Below, piece after piece: positions 12,301-21,503 of a stretch of DNA of 64,000 nucleotides (positions are counted from its first letter, which is position 1; each line of letters starts with the position of its first letter). The position numbers and the translations under genes were made by a program. The notes under the pieces were generated by a model, which worked only from the letters and a program-made list of their open reading frames with translations, was not told the DNA's origin and did no database searches. The stretch comes from Bicyclus anynana (taxonomy: Eukaryota; Arthropoda; Insecta; Lepidoptera; Nymphalidae). The stretch is taken from assembly GCF_947172395.1 (NCBI RefSeq), contig NC_069083.1, forward strand, positions 17,516,501 through 17,580,500. Reading direction: 5' to 3'.

Positions 12301-15300
12301 TTAAACTCTCTGGTATTTATTGGAAAAACAATACTTATTACTTATTATTTCCGAACGTAAGTTAAGTTTTTTGAGCATTAATAATATGTTTGTATATCCC
12401 ATTCTGTAAAAGCAGACTCTTGACAGATTCAATAATTATATACTTATATAGAAATAATACCCAAGCGTTCCTCGATACTAAATTAATTGTATCCAACCTT
12501 CAAGGTTTTTGACCAATTGGTAAAAATTGGTTCAAAAACCTTGAAGGTCGGATACAATTAATCTTGACAGATTGCCATTGTAAAACGTCATTAGATTCAC
12601 CTCAGAGGAGACCTCCTCTGTCTTCTGACCTAATCTGTCCAGATATATTAGAAAAAATATTATATATACACATTTAATAATTTAATTAATATTTTATAAT
12701 TTAGACCCATAAAAATATTCTACTAAGGCGCTGTTCGTGATAAACAAGTTTTGCAATCCTGACCTACTGTATTAATTTTTGAAAAGAAAGTTTACTGAAG
12801 TAAAAAGTTAGAATAATGACATATTTATTTAATGCGTTTTTCTCAGCGAGTTCTTTCTGTCTTATCCACTGCCTAACTTTTCCATTGTAAAACAATTTTG
12901 TTGATTTGTATAATTTGGTGACTAAGAATAGGTACCTAGTTACCTATATCGATATAGGTAATATGGTTACCTATAGCTTATAATTATTAAGTAGATACCG
13001 GAACCGATGCCTTAACGATAACGTCTTTTCGGCTTAGTGATTCAAAGATTACCTACATTAGGTACAAATAAGTACTAGGTACTTATAAGATCAACTACTG
13101 AGGATTTTTGATAAAATTCTATCTAATCTAGGTACCAAGATACGTATTTTTAATATTTTTCATTACCTATCGTTTAAAAAACAATGTAAATGTAAAAATG
13201 GATATTGATTGGCTATTTTTTTAGCAACTGGATTAAAAACACCCGTTTTTTAAAATAGAGCAAAGGACGATCTATATTAAAGTCACGGTATTGCGAAAAG
13301 TTGTCTCTGTATCTTCGAAATTATTGATCGCAGATCAGATACACTGTTACTTCTACAAAATTGCTCTAATATGAGCATAAAATCGAATACCTACCTTTAA
13401 AAGTTCTTGTAAAAAATTCAAGATTAAAAATAATAAAATACCTACTTACCTTATCACCAAGCATACCCATCTTATGGTTAGTGGCAAAGAATCGCCTACA
13501 AATACAGTAGACAATGCAAAGAATACTTCCTCAATAATGCTGCCCGTGCACTGTATCCATCAACTTGAGGCCTAGGTCTTCATCATCATCATCTCAGCCG
13601 ATGGACGTTCGCTGCGGGACATAGACCTTTTGTAGGGAGTTCCAAACATCACGATTCTGAGCCGCCTGCATCCAGCGAATCCCTGCGATTCGCTTGATGT
13701 CGTTAGTCAACCTGGAGGGTCGACCAACACTGCGCTTGCTAGTGCACAAAAAGTTCATACTACTAAATTGTCCCTTTTGTAACTGTTTTGTCTCTTTTGT
13801 ACCTAGGAGTGAGCTGGAAGCGCTATTCGTGATGTACCGAAGGTTGGTGACCGCTGGGCAGGCGGCCGCGCCGGCCACTGTCATTGGGCAGCCAGTCCCC
13901 AAGGTTGACGTAAGTGTCAATCAATCAATCAATTTATTTCTTTGCAGATACATGTATTATTTATACAGGTGGTCGGTAGAGTCCGTGTCAGTCCATTATT
14001 CCTTTCTACATCTGGTGGATTGTTAATTTGCTACCAAAATTTACATTTTTTTTTATTATTTGGAGTCAGAGAAGAAAGACAACCAAAAACGTTTTACATT
14101 AATGCCTACATTTTGTTTGTTTTACGTACCTTCGTAGCATGGGATCTGTTGTATTGTAGGGAGTAATCTCTGAATCTACTAAACCGATTTTGAAAATTCT
14201 TTTAACACTTGAAAGCTATGCTATAGCTATTTGTGTGTGTCATGGGCATATTTTAACTCCGTATTTTCAGGTCTGGTCTTTTAAAAATAACCATTCAATT
14301 TCAATGTATTATTTTAGGGTGAGAGTTTGTGTGTGTGTTTTGTGTGTATATGAGTATAAAGCTCTAAACTCACTTCTACGCGTCGGACACGTAACGGTTA
14401 CACCTCAGCTGCCGTGTAAACTCAAAACCAATGAGTGCTATATGGGTTTATAGCACTCATTTGACTAATTTTGATTTATACCTCAATAAAAAAAAAATTG
14501 ATTTTTTTAAAATATTTATGGAGATATGAGTATTCCAACAAGACTGTATTTCAAGAAAACTCATGGGTTATAACGGCATAAAACTGTAATTTGAGTTGCA
14601 GTAATTTGATTTTACTTATTTCGCGAAACTAAAGTTACAGTGTTCTCGCTAGCCAATAGTGTATGAACCATCAGGTAGAGCAATTTAGTTTGCGGATGGC
14701 CTGCGCGGGATGGGTGTTGAGGTTCCTACGTTCAGTAGTCGTTTGGAAATGCGTGTGAGTGGACGCTACAGTTAAGTTATATAAAAATTTTAATAAAAAA
14801 AATTCAACCGACTTCCAACTCAAAAAATAACTTTAACTAAAAAGCAAAAAATAACATCCTACCTATGTGCTACCTTCTGATCAGTTTGAAGGCGGTGCCA
14901 AGTCAGTGATGTTTTAATTAAATACGTTTAAACTACAAAATTTCTGTGGTTATTCCAGAAACAGCTTTAATTAAAACACGACACTGGCTTGGCACCGCCT
15001 TCAAACTGATCAGAAGGTAGCACATAGGTAGGATGTTATTTTTTGCTTTTTAGTTAAAGTTATTTTTTGAGTTGGAAGTCGGTTGAATTTTTTTTATTAA
15101 AATTTTTATTTTTTTATTTTTAGTGTTAGCATACCTACTGCGTGTGTACAGTCACAACCTATCTAAGTGGAAAGTTCTTATCAATACAAAATTATCAAGT
15201 CCAAACATGAGGTAGCTACTGTGAACCGTCGAGGAGTTTTCTTCACTGTCCCTCGTCTTCATCACCAGACCCTTAATACAGTCACAATCCATCTAGGTGG

Positions 15301-18300
15301 AAAGTTCTCATCAATACAAATTTATCAAGTCCAAACACAAGGTAGCTACTGTGAACCGTCGAGGAGTTCTCTTCACTGTCCCTCGTCTTCATCATCAGAC
15401 CCTTAATACAGTCACAACCCATATAGGTGGAAAGTACTCATCAATACAAATTAATCAAGCCCAAACAAAAGGTGACTGCTGTAAATCCTTGACGAGTTCC
15501 ATCGTCTGTGTTTCGGCTCCATCATCAGACCAACTCCAAACCTTCATAAAGTTGTAGTGGTTTAAAATACCTTATGGAAACACTAACAAACGTACTAGCC
15601 GTCTCTACAACTTTCGAAAGTTCCCCTCAATTTCTCCAGGATGCCATCATCAGATCCTGACATGAAAAAAATGGGACCACCCTGGAAGTAAACCCTACAA
15701 AACAAAAAAAGAATTTTCAAAATCGGTCCATAATTGACGGAATTATCGCTGGACATACATAAAAAAAAAAAAAAAACATACATACAGCCGAACGTAGAAC
15801 CTCCTCCTTTTTGGAAGTCGGTTAAAAAATGATTGCGTCGCGTCAATTTTGCACAAATCCAAAACCATGTGAGCTTTCAACTGAAATTACAGAACCGCTT
15901 GGATTGCCATTGCCAGGAGATTGCGTTGATGCGGACGTTCTAAACAACAGGCTTGTGGAAACTGTCCATACGGTCGGGACTAAGTTTTTACCCATACAAA
16001 AAGAACCAACAACTTCGCGGACCATACACTAAAGCTCATGGCAGAGGAGAGACAAGAAATGAGATTGCAATCTTCAACGGACGCGTTAAAATCCCGTCGT
16101 ATTAAAACACAGATCTCGAAGTATAGTTTAGTGCTGAAATTTGGTAGGTATTAAGATATATTATAGCTTGGATTAACACATAGACTACTTTTTATCCCGG
16201 AAAAATCCATGGAAAACTAAATTCCACGCGGCGAAGTCGCGGGGGTCCGTTAGTTTTTCATATATATTATGGTTTTCATCTTTTAGTATATGCATATTAT
16301 CGAAAATAACACTAACATCACTAAAATGAAAAGTACTAATGTATATAAAATACTTTCTTCATATGTACAGACAAAACATTGCCCTATAAACGGCAAAAGA
16401 GATACTTATCTATAGTCTATCAATAAGGTCTGATTATCAATGAGCGAAGTTAAAAAGGGAGATTATAAAAAAATACTGTCTTGTTGTAGTATTATATTAA
16501 TTTAAACATTACATGGAAAAATAGTCAATTTTAATAAATACTTAATTGTAAATAAATAATAAATTAACTGAATTATAAACTTTTTAAATTTAAAACTTAG
16601 CCGAAAAATCTAAAAAATCCGATATTGAAATATTAAAAAATATCGATATATCGTAAATCCGATATCCGATAGTTTAAAATATATCAATTATCAACAGCCC
16701 TAGAACAATACTAATACTACCAACTTCTGGAGTAGTATGCAAATACACCATATTCATACTACACATCAAAAATTTTGTAAAGAGTTCCTCACTCTCTCTG
16801 GTTAACAAAATTACTATCACCAAGTAAACTATAGTTTCAGTAACGGACAAACGCTAGCGCCGCGTAACTTGGTGCAGCGCCATCTAGTATGAGACACTAC
16901 AAACAGCACTAATGACGGAATAACAGCAGAATTCCTTAAAGCGGGTGAAAAACCAATACTTAAGGTCCTTCAGCGATTGTTCAATTCCGTCATTCACAAG
17001 GGCATGGGAGCGTGGTGGTTATGTTCTTTAAAAAAGGTAACAACGCCTTACTGAAGAGTTACAGACTCTCGTTGTTGAGTCATGCCTAGAAGTTGTTCTC
17101 GAGAGTCATCACGAATTATATCGCTCGTAGGTCTTCCATGACTTACAGCCTACTTCCATGACTTATATCCAGCCACTTTAATTGGTGTTTGTGGACTATG
17201 AGCAAGCCTCCGATTTGGTGGAAAGTTGGGCTGTGTCTTTGCAAAGATGCCGGATCGACTACAGGCACATCAAAGTGTTGAAGTGTACGTATGAAAGCGA
17301 CACTATAACTTGTTTATTCTATCAAACAGGGCATCGACCAGAATACATTTCGTGATGTGATGCACAACACCTTCGACCTGGTAACCGAGGATGTGATCCT
17401 GGACCGCGTTTGGCTCACGTGGGAGCGCGGCGCTAACGGCGGGGAAGGCGCCCTCAAGTTCGAGGCGTGGGCCAGGGGACTGAGCAAACTCCTGCGAGGG
17501 AGCGACGAAGAGCGACGCGCGCACTGTTTCGCGGTCTATGATCTGAATGCAGATGGCTACATCACTAGGGATGAGATGTTTACACTTCTCAAGTGAGCTT
17601 TCTTCTTTTTACATTATTATACAAATAATTTGGAAACGCGCCCCTAAGTTAAAAAAATTACAAAGTATAAGGTCTTCCTTTAAAATGTGGGCCAGGGGAC
17701 TGAGCAAAAAAGAAATCGACGAGGAGCGACGCGCGCACTATTTCGCGGTTTTTCAATCCGAATGCCGGCGATCACCATCACTAGGGATGAGTTGTTACAC
17801 TTCTCAAGTACCTAAGCTTTCTTCTTTTTATGCTATTTAACAAATAATAATTATGGAAGGTAGTATAAGGGAACTAAGTCAGATAACTAAGTGGACAGGC
17901 AAACTATGTTACGTCGATGTTTACACTTCTTATGTGAACCTTTTTTTTATTTTTGTGTGTTTTTAATAAAAAATCCCTTTACAAAGCACGCAAAGAATAA
18001 AACATTATTTAAATAAAACATTAAAATTCCTGAAAATTTATAAAAAGTTTTATTCAATTATAGGAACTCTTTGTTGAAGCAGCCAGGGGATGAAGACCCG
18101 GACGAAGGAGTCAGGGATCTGGTCGAGCTGGTTCTTAAGAAAATGGACGTCGACAAAGACGGAAAAGTTTCTGTCGAAGACTACAAGTGAGTCTCAATAT
18201 ATCTCGTAAAATATAAAGGTTTAATTTGGTTCAATTATAACACTTGCTCTTTACTTCGGAAGACGCCACACGGTGCGGTGCAGTAGCGACGCGGCACCTA

Positions 18301-18852
18301 AGCGGTGTCGCTACGGCGTCCTGCATATAAAAATCAATGAAATGCCAAACGGTGCGTTCCGTTACTTTTAGCTACGGCGCCGCAACGGTGCCGAGTTACG
18401 GCGCCGCGTACCACATGTGTACACTGTACAGTGATGCGGCAAAATGTTTCCGGTGCGGCGCCGCACCACACCGTGTGGCTTTACTCTTAGAGAGATTTAC
18501 TGGTTTACTTATTAGAGTACCGTATCCAGTATGGCAAAGACAATTTCACTAATACTCCGTCTGACTGCTGGGTGTATCTCATGAACCATAATAATTAGAT
18601 TAACACTTGAAAAGTTTACTGTTCATGTTGCTGCTAAAATAAAAAAAATACATAATAATTTTCAAGTGTCCAATGTTCTTTTAAGTACTTATTCGTACTT
18701 AAAACTATTACCTTTACCAGTTTAAAAAAAACGTATAACTCTGCAGGGAAGCAGTTGAACAAGAACCCCTACTTTTAGAGGCATTCGGACAATGCTTACC
18801 ATCAAAACGTCAAGCTGCTACGTTTCTCAAGAATTTAACTACGAAACAGTAA
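9084..18852 (+). CDS. EFCAB1: Calaxin-like EF-hand protein, five coding exons (9084-9307, 13807-13909, 17330-17592, 18064-18186, 18747-18852)
   Basis: The five exons total 819 nt and join with consistent phases into 272 residues plus TAA. All introns are GT-AG. Seen: an intact EF-hand loop at about residues 180-191 (DLNADGYITRDE), a second at about 225-236 (DVDKDGKVSVED), the block KNSLLKQPGDEDPDEG between them, and LLLEAFGQCLP near the C-terminus. This order matches the calaxin/EFCAB1 family, calcium sensors that regulate outer-arm dynein in motile cilia and sperm flagella. In an insect this suggests a role in sperm or ciliated neurons (inference). Odd points: the first EF-hand, about residues 141-154, has lost most acidic ligands (ERGANGGEGALKFE). 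The N-terminus carries about 50 extra residues rich in Arg and Pro, so the protein is longer than the roughly 210 usual for the family. The start is the first ATG after a good splice acceptor (AG at 9080-9081), so a 5' UTR exon lies upstream. Confidence 0.93.
9865..9932 (+). repeat. Dispersed repeat with core accgcaaaaagtgatc
   Basis: The core accgcaaaaagtgatccgaa followed by tttagctactcca recurs at 49936-50012 (reverse), 54513-54590 and 57810-57868 (reverse, weaker). Flanks share gcctacaaaa and taacatat. Confidence 0.75.
10515..10640 (+). repeat. Common lepidopteran repeat, partial
   Basis: It contains gggataaaaagtagcctatg, tgttaatccacg and cgtgaaagagtaacaaaca. This order also occurs at 16110-16257 and 61612-61712. 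Confidence 0.6.
12482..12562. repeat. Near-perfect hairpin in calaxin intron 1
   Basis: The arms 12482-12517 and 12526-12562 are complementary except for one G-T-type difference and one 1-base bulge, with an 8-nt loop. It lies in a transcribed intron. It may be a tiny MITE, a fold-back or a small-RNA hairpin. Confidence 0.8.
13579..13746 (-). mobile_element. RTE-type LINE 3' end
   Basis: In reverse it encodes IKRIAGIRWMQAAQNRDVWNS and ends in a (GAT)n tail. It sits directly upstream of calaxin exon 2. Confidence 0.85.
13807..13909 (+). CDS. EFCAB1: Calaxin gene, coding exon 2
   Basis: The acceptor is ttgtacctag and the donor is GAC|GTAAGT. One base completes the Lys codon left by exon 1, followed by 34 codons (SELEALFVMYRRLV and onward). 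The segment is the helical N-terminal part of the calaxin core, with an Ala-rich insert (about residues 92-97). A LINE fragment ends about 60 bp upstream. Confidence 0.85.
14782..15108. mobile_element. Long fold-back (palindromic) element
   Basis: Arms of about 140 bp (14782-14922 and 14967-15108) are almost perfectly complementary around a spacer of about 45 bp. The ends carry ttcaaccgacttccaa, the terminal motif of the MITE family at 21622 and 54764. The arms also contain ttgaaggcggtgcca. Confidence 0.85.
15149..15535 (+). repeat. 130-bp tandem repeat, three units
   Basis: Units start at 15149, 15279 and 15409 with cagtcacaa and share aaagttct.atcaatacaaa, ggtagctactgtgaaccgtc and catcagaccc. 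The third unit is more diverged. 130 is not a multiple of three, so the two open frames here are repeat artefacts. Confidence 0.93.
15640..15828 (-). mobile_element. MITE end, GGAGGAGGTT family
   Basis: In reverse it reads ttaaccgacttccaaaaagg then aggaggttctacgttcgg, gtatgtatg and accgattttgaaaattc. It matches copies at 53570 and 58070. With the fold-back and tandem repeat to its left, 14782-15828 may be one composite element. Confidence 0.8.
15830..16125 (+). mobile_element. RTE-type LINE linker fragment
   Basis: Frames with one shift encode NRLVETVHTVGTKF then TLKLMAEERQEMRLQSS, typical of the stretch between the endonuclease and reverse transcriptase of RTE elements. It is broken. Confidence 0.6.
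16110..16257 (+). repeat. Common lepidopteran repeat
   Basis: It contains gattaacacatagactactt, tttatcccggaaaaatccat and the end block cgcggcgaagtcgcgggggt. The same end block occurs at 61612-61712. Confidence 0.65.
16905..17305 (+). mobile_element. RTE-type LINE, reverse transcriptase fragment
   Basis: It encodes DGITAEFLKAGEKPILKVLQ and RLFNSVIHKGMGAWW, then after frameshifts FVDYEQASDLV and RCRIDYRHIKVLKCTYES. These are RT finger and palm blocks of an RTE element. It is inactivated by stops and deletions. It ends about 25 bp before calaxin exon 3. Confidence 0.85.
17330..17592 (+). CDS. EFCAB1: Calaxin gene, coding exon 3 (degenerate EF1 and intact EF2)
   Basis: The acceptor is atcaaacag and the donor is AA|GTGAGC. 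It carries 87 codons plus two bases, starting GIDQNTFRDV. It contains the degraded first EF loop, the FEAWARGLSKLLRGS helix and the intact second EF loop. The 3' half of this exon, with its donor and flanking intron, is repeated in damaged form just downstream (17684-17868). An RTE LINE fragment runs almost up to the acceptor. Confidence 0.93.
17684..17868 (+). pseudogene. Damaged tandem copy of calaxin exon 3 (3' part plus donor and intron flank)
   Basis: The segment repeats GTGGGCCAGGGGACTGAGCA, CGACGCGCGCAC.TTTCGCGG, ATCACTAGGGATGAG and CACTTCTCAAGT in the same order as exon 3 (about 17466-17635). It even continues into the same intron sequence (gctttcttctttttа-type tract and acaaataat). 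Small indels break the frame and the EF loop, so it cannot code for a working EF-hand. A third, smaller remnant (gatgtttacacttct) lies at 17915-17940. Confidence 0.88.
17915..17940 (+). repeat. Third, very short remnant of the exon 3 end
   Basis: The stretch gatgtttacacttct followed by a T-rich tract matches the last bases of calaxin exon 3 and its intron border. Together with 17684-17868 it makes a decaying tandem array of the exon end. Confidence 0.6.
18064..18186 (+). CDS. EFCAB1: Calaxin gene, coding exon 4 (EF3)
   Basis: The acceptor is ttcaattatag and the donor is AA|GTGAGT. One base finishes Lys197, then 40 codons and two bases follow. It encodes NSLLKQPGDEDPDEG, a helix (LVELVLKKM) and the EF loop DVDKDGKVSVED. 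Position 12 of the loop is Asp rather than the commoner Glu. Confidence 0.93.
18266..18480. mobile_element. GC-rich inverted-repeat element in calaxin intron 4
   Basis: The ends GCCACACGGTGCGGTGC and (reverse) GCCACACGGTGTGGTGC enclose repeats of gcggcgccgc and acggcgccgc. The block is strikingly G+C-rich in an AT-rich intron. A clear target duplication is not seen. A related motif (acgccacacggtgcg) occurs near 61890. Confidence 0.6.
18747..18852 (+). CDS. EFCAB1: Calaxin gene, last coding exon
   Basis: The acceptor is aactctgcag. One base completes Lys238, then 34 codons and a TAA stop at 18850-18852 follow. The LLLEAFGQCLPSK segment is the conserved C-terminal signature of calaxin. The tail after it is short. 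Confidence 0.9.
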
Positions 18853-18855
18853 TTA

Positions 18856-19128
18856 ATGAAACTGGATGTTCTACAAAAGAAAAGAGTCCTGACTATCGGT
18901 AAATTTTGGAATTGTCCAGTGTGTATTGTGTTAGGTGAAATGTAAAATAAAAAAATAACTTATTTTAATATTTCAGGTAAAACAGTTTTAACGGGCGTCT
19001 TGTCAAAGTCAGTCCTCTGGAGCGACCACTCCAGTTGTCCTATAGCTCTGCAGAATACTGTTAGACTTGGACATAAGGTACAACTCGGTACTATCGGTGC
19101 CTTAGGGTTACGTCTTTGGGTCAAGAGC
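18856..19128 (+). other. Possible 3' UTR intron / small spliced ORF after the calaxin stop
   Basis: An ATG four bases after the calaxin stop opens a short frame to a GTAAAT donor at 18899. An acceptor (ttaatatttcag, ending 18976) resumes the same frame (GKTVLTGVLSKSVL) to a TAA at about 19129. The joined frame would be about 65 residues and resembles no family I know. It may simply be spliced 3' UTR. Confidence 0.25.
18946..18951 (+). other. Candidate polyadenylation signal of the calaxin gene
   Basis: AATAAA lies about 95 nt after the stop codon in an A-rich stretch. It would end a short 3' UTR. It also falls inside a possible 3' UTR intron (18899-18976), so a longer transcript cannot be excluded. 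Confidence 0.5.
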
Positions 19129-19129
19129 T

Positions 19130-21283
19130 AAGTTTACTAAAAATCTATAAAATATAGTTAAAAAAATAAGTTTACCATAGAATAGTGTAATAGAAATATT
19201 TTAGGCACATGTAATGTTAATGTGGCAAGTTAATGTTAAGAAATTAATCTTCCCAGCTTAGAGATGTAAGTGCAACTGAATTTGTAAATAAAATACAACA
19301 TAATACGTATGTTGTATTTTATTTACAACATAATACGTACATACGTACATAATAAATAAAATAAAATCAACCCAAAATAATTTTAAATTTATAATTTATT
19401 ATGTTTTTTGCTACAAAACTTAAGATTATGTTTGACCCACATTATGTTTATAATAACGTATGAAAAATATAAAAGCTAATTAAACTAAATAAAATATGTA
19501 ATTAAAAATAACATTTATAAATTTTCTAGAAATAATGGATTTTTTTTTACAGTGCCCTTAATGCACTTTGCTTTGACAACCACACAAAATTTCGTGAATT
19601 TTAATCGAATAGTTGAACCGTCACAACGTGCGTAACAAACAGTGGCGTAACTATAAGATGACAGGATTGGCAAAGGGCCCGACTCGACGGTGACCCCTGC
19701 AGCAGAGACCATGAGCTAGAAAGTATCTAATCATGAAAAAACTCACATGAGGATTTTTCTTTTTTTTTTTCTTTTTCAACCTGCGAACTCGTTATGGTAT
19801 AGTTACGTCACTGGTAACAAACAAACAAACAAAAACTCTCTTTCGCATTTACAATATTAACTAGCGGACGCTCGCGTCACTTCTCATGAGGCTGGCTACC
19901 TTACTCGTACACAAAAATAATCCGACATTTAAGAGATTGGATACGGAGCGATCCACCACGCTGCTCCGATACGGATTGGGCTCCAGAGATTAGTGCGTAT
20001 ATTCAGCTTTGTAAAAATATATCCCCCTGAAAGGAGGAGGCCTGGGTCTGTAACCATGTGGTACGTCGATACTCTTTCTACGATCGCAAATGCTTCAAAA
20101 ATTAATTAAGGCATGGGAATGATAACGTCATCGATCATCAACGGTATCGTCAGGTCACGTGACCAAGTAATCGATCGGATCTCTCATTCCCATACATATT
20201 TTTTAGTTTTCGAAGCGTTAGCGTTTTTAGAAAGAGAATAGACGAGCCACATGGCTACTGTTCAAATAGAAATATTACGAGTGTGAACAAACTCGTTTAA
20301 AGATAAAAAAATCGTTTACTTTGTATTTTATTATAAGAATTACATTGATAAGTGTGCTGTTGTCTGGTTTACAAGGACTGATAAGTGAGGTTGTTATCGA
20401 TCTTGAAAGGAAAAGGTTATCAGTTCATTTTGTTTGTCGATATTTGTGTTCTGTCACATCAAATGTAAACACAGGTGTTATTCCGCTATTTTATACTCGT
20501 TGATGTAATATTCGCCTATAACATGGGATGCCAAAAATAAAATGTCACTAACAACGCAGTCGCCATGGAAGTGAGCGATGTCACATCGCTGTGACTTTAC
20601 AGAATGCAGGGGCAGTTTTCGATAATATTTCTTTACATTTGAGACAATATAATGTACCTACTTATTTTGACGGACTTAAATAAAAAAGTCACTATATCTT
20701 TAGTTTGAATGTTTATCTTCTCTAAAAAATATCATAGTTATCTATTATTAAAGTGAAACGAAATATATATTAGCAGATTTTATTTACATTTGGTTTGAAC
20801 AATTATTTTTCAAATTCCATAGTTTTGGTTCTGCTTAAATAATTCTTAACAAATAACATACTTATTTAGGTATAGATAAATAAACTTTAAAGTAAGCAAT
20901 ACATTAAAAAATACAAACCTTTGGTTCAAATCCTCATGTATTTTGGCACAGCCCTTGCCCTAAAGCTTTTTTAACCGTAGGAATCTACTTATTATGATTT
21001 TTGAATTATATTGATATGATTTTTAATGTACAAAGATGAATACAGGGGAAAGAATTCTGCTTTTTTAAAACCTTTTAAAAAAATACAAAACGCTAGTAGA
21101 TAATAAACAAACATATATTCATTGTAATGAATTCTAATTAATCGGATTGTTGCGATACCAGATCCTATAAAATATAACATATTTTTGCACATCAGTATAC
21201 TGACAAACCTATGTTCATAGTTTTATGGGTCTTTGGAATAACGTTGAGGATATTTTGTGGTTATCTCAATCTAGAACCACGGA
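19130..21283. other. Intergenic region between the convergent calaxin and SDR genes
   Basis: AT-rich. It holds an imperfect palindrome around 19300-19330, the hAT MITE at 19640-19813 and part of the common repeat at about 19855-19890. The frames at 20321 and 20992 have no support. Confidence 0.5.
19640..19813. mobile_element. hAT-type MITE with 8-bp target-site duplication
   Basis: The terminal inverted repeats CAGTGGCGTAACTATA and (reverse) CAGTGACGTAACTATA enclose 174 bp. The flanks are identical 8-mers GTAACAAA (19632-19639 and 19814-19821). An 8-bp duplication and CAGTGGCGTA ends point to the hAT superfamily. It is non-coding. Confidence 0.9.
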
Positions 21284-21289
21284 TTTATT
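21284..21289 (-). other. Candidate polyadenylation signal of the SDR gene
   Basis: TTTATT on the + strand, that is AATAAA on the coding strand, lies about 135 nt after the SDR stop codon. This is a normal distance for a short insect 3' UTR. Confidence 0.45.
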
Positions 21290-21422
21290 AGATTAAAAGA
21301 AAAATGGCAATTATTTAGATCTTTCCTGTTTTACTACATATTTTAAACCGTGAAGTAACAACAATAAACCTGTGTCTAGATTCAGTATCAGCAGTAATTC
21401 GTTATTACTAAATAGAATGAAG

Positions 21423-21503
21423 TCAGTCCTGTGCGTCGACGCCGGTGTTGAAGAAGTCGTTCCATGTGCAAGCGGCTTGGAACGGTAGTAACCGGAATAT
21501 GAA
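21423..21503 (-). CDS. SDR gene, last exon
   Basis: The acceptor is tattttcag. It has 26 codons plus TGA: FIFRLLPFQAACTWNDFF, then NTGVDAQD. The amphipathic tail with a conserved GVD near the end fits SDR16C C-termini. This exon is too short to stand out as an ORF and was found by reading from the previous donor. Confidence 0.85.
   Translation of the reverse strand, partial: FIFRLLPFQAACTWNDFFNTGVDAQD

Larger units (their letters stand above)
9308..13806 (+). other. Calaxin intron 1
   Basis: A 4.5-kb GT-AG intron. It holds a member of the repeat family at 9865-9932, a common repeat at 10515-10640, MITE-like sequence about 11260-11650, a G+C-rich but unrecognised patch at 12040-12140, the hairpin at 12482-12562 and a LINE end at 13579-13746. 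Confidence 0.7.
13910..17329 (+). other. Calaxin intron 2
   Basis: A 3.4-kb intron containing the fold-back at 14782-15108, the 130-bp tandem repeat at 15149-15535, a MITE end at 15640-15828 and RTE LINE pieces at 15830-16125 and 16905-17305. Confidence 0.75.

Noticed and set aside
15167..15557. Two frames encoding similar peptides
   Set aside because: They are the 130-bp tandem repeat read in different phases; 130 is not a multiple of three.
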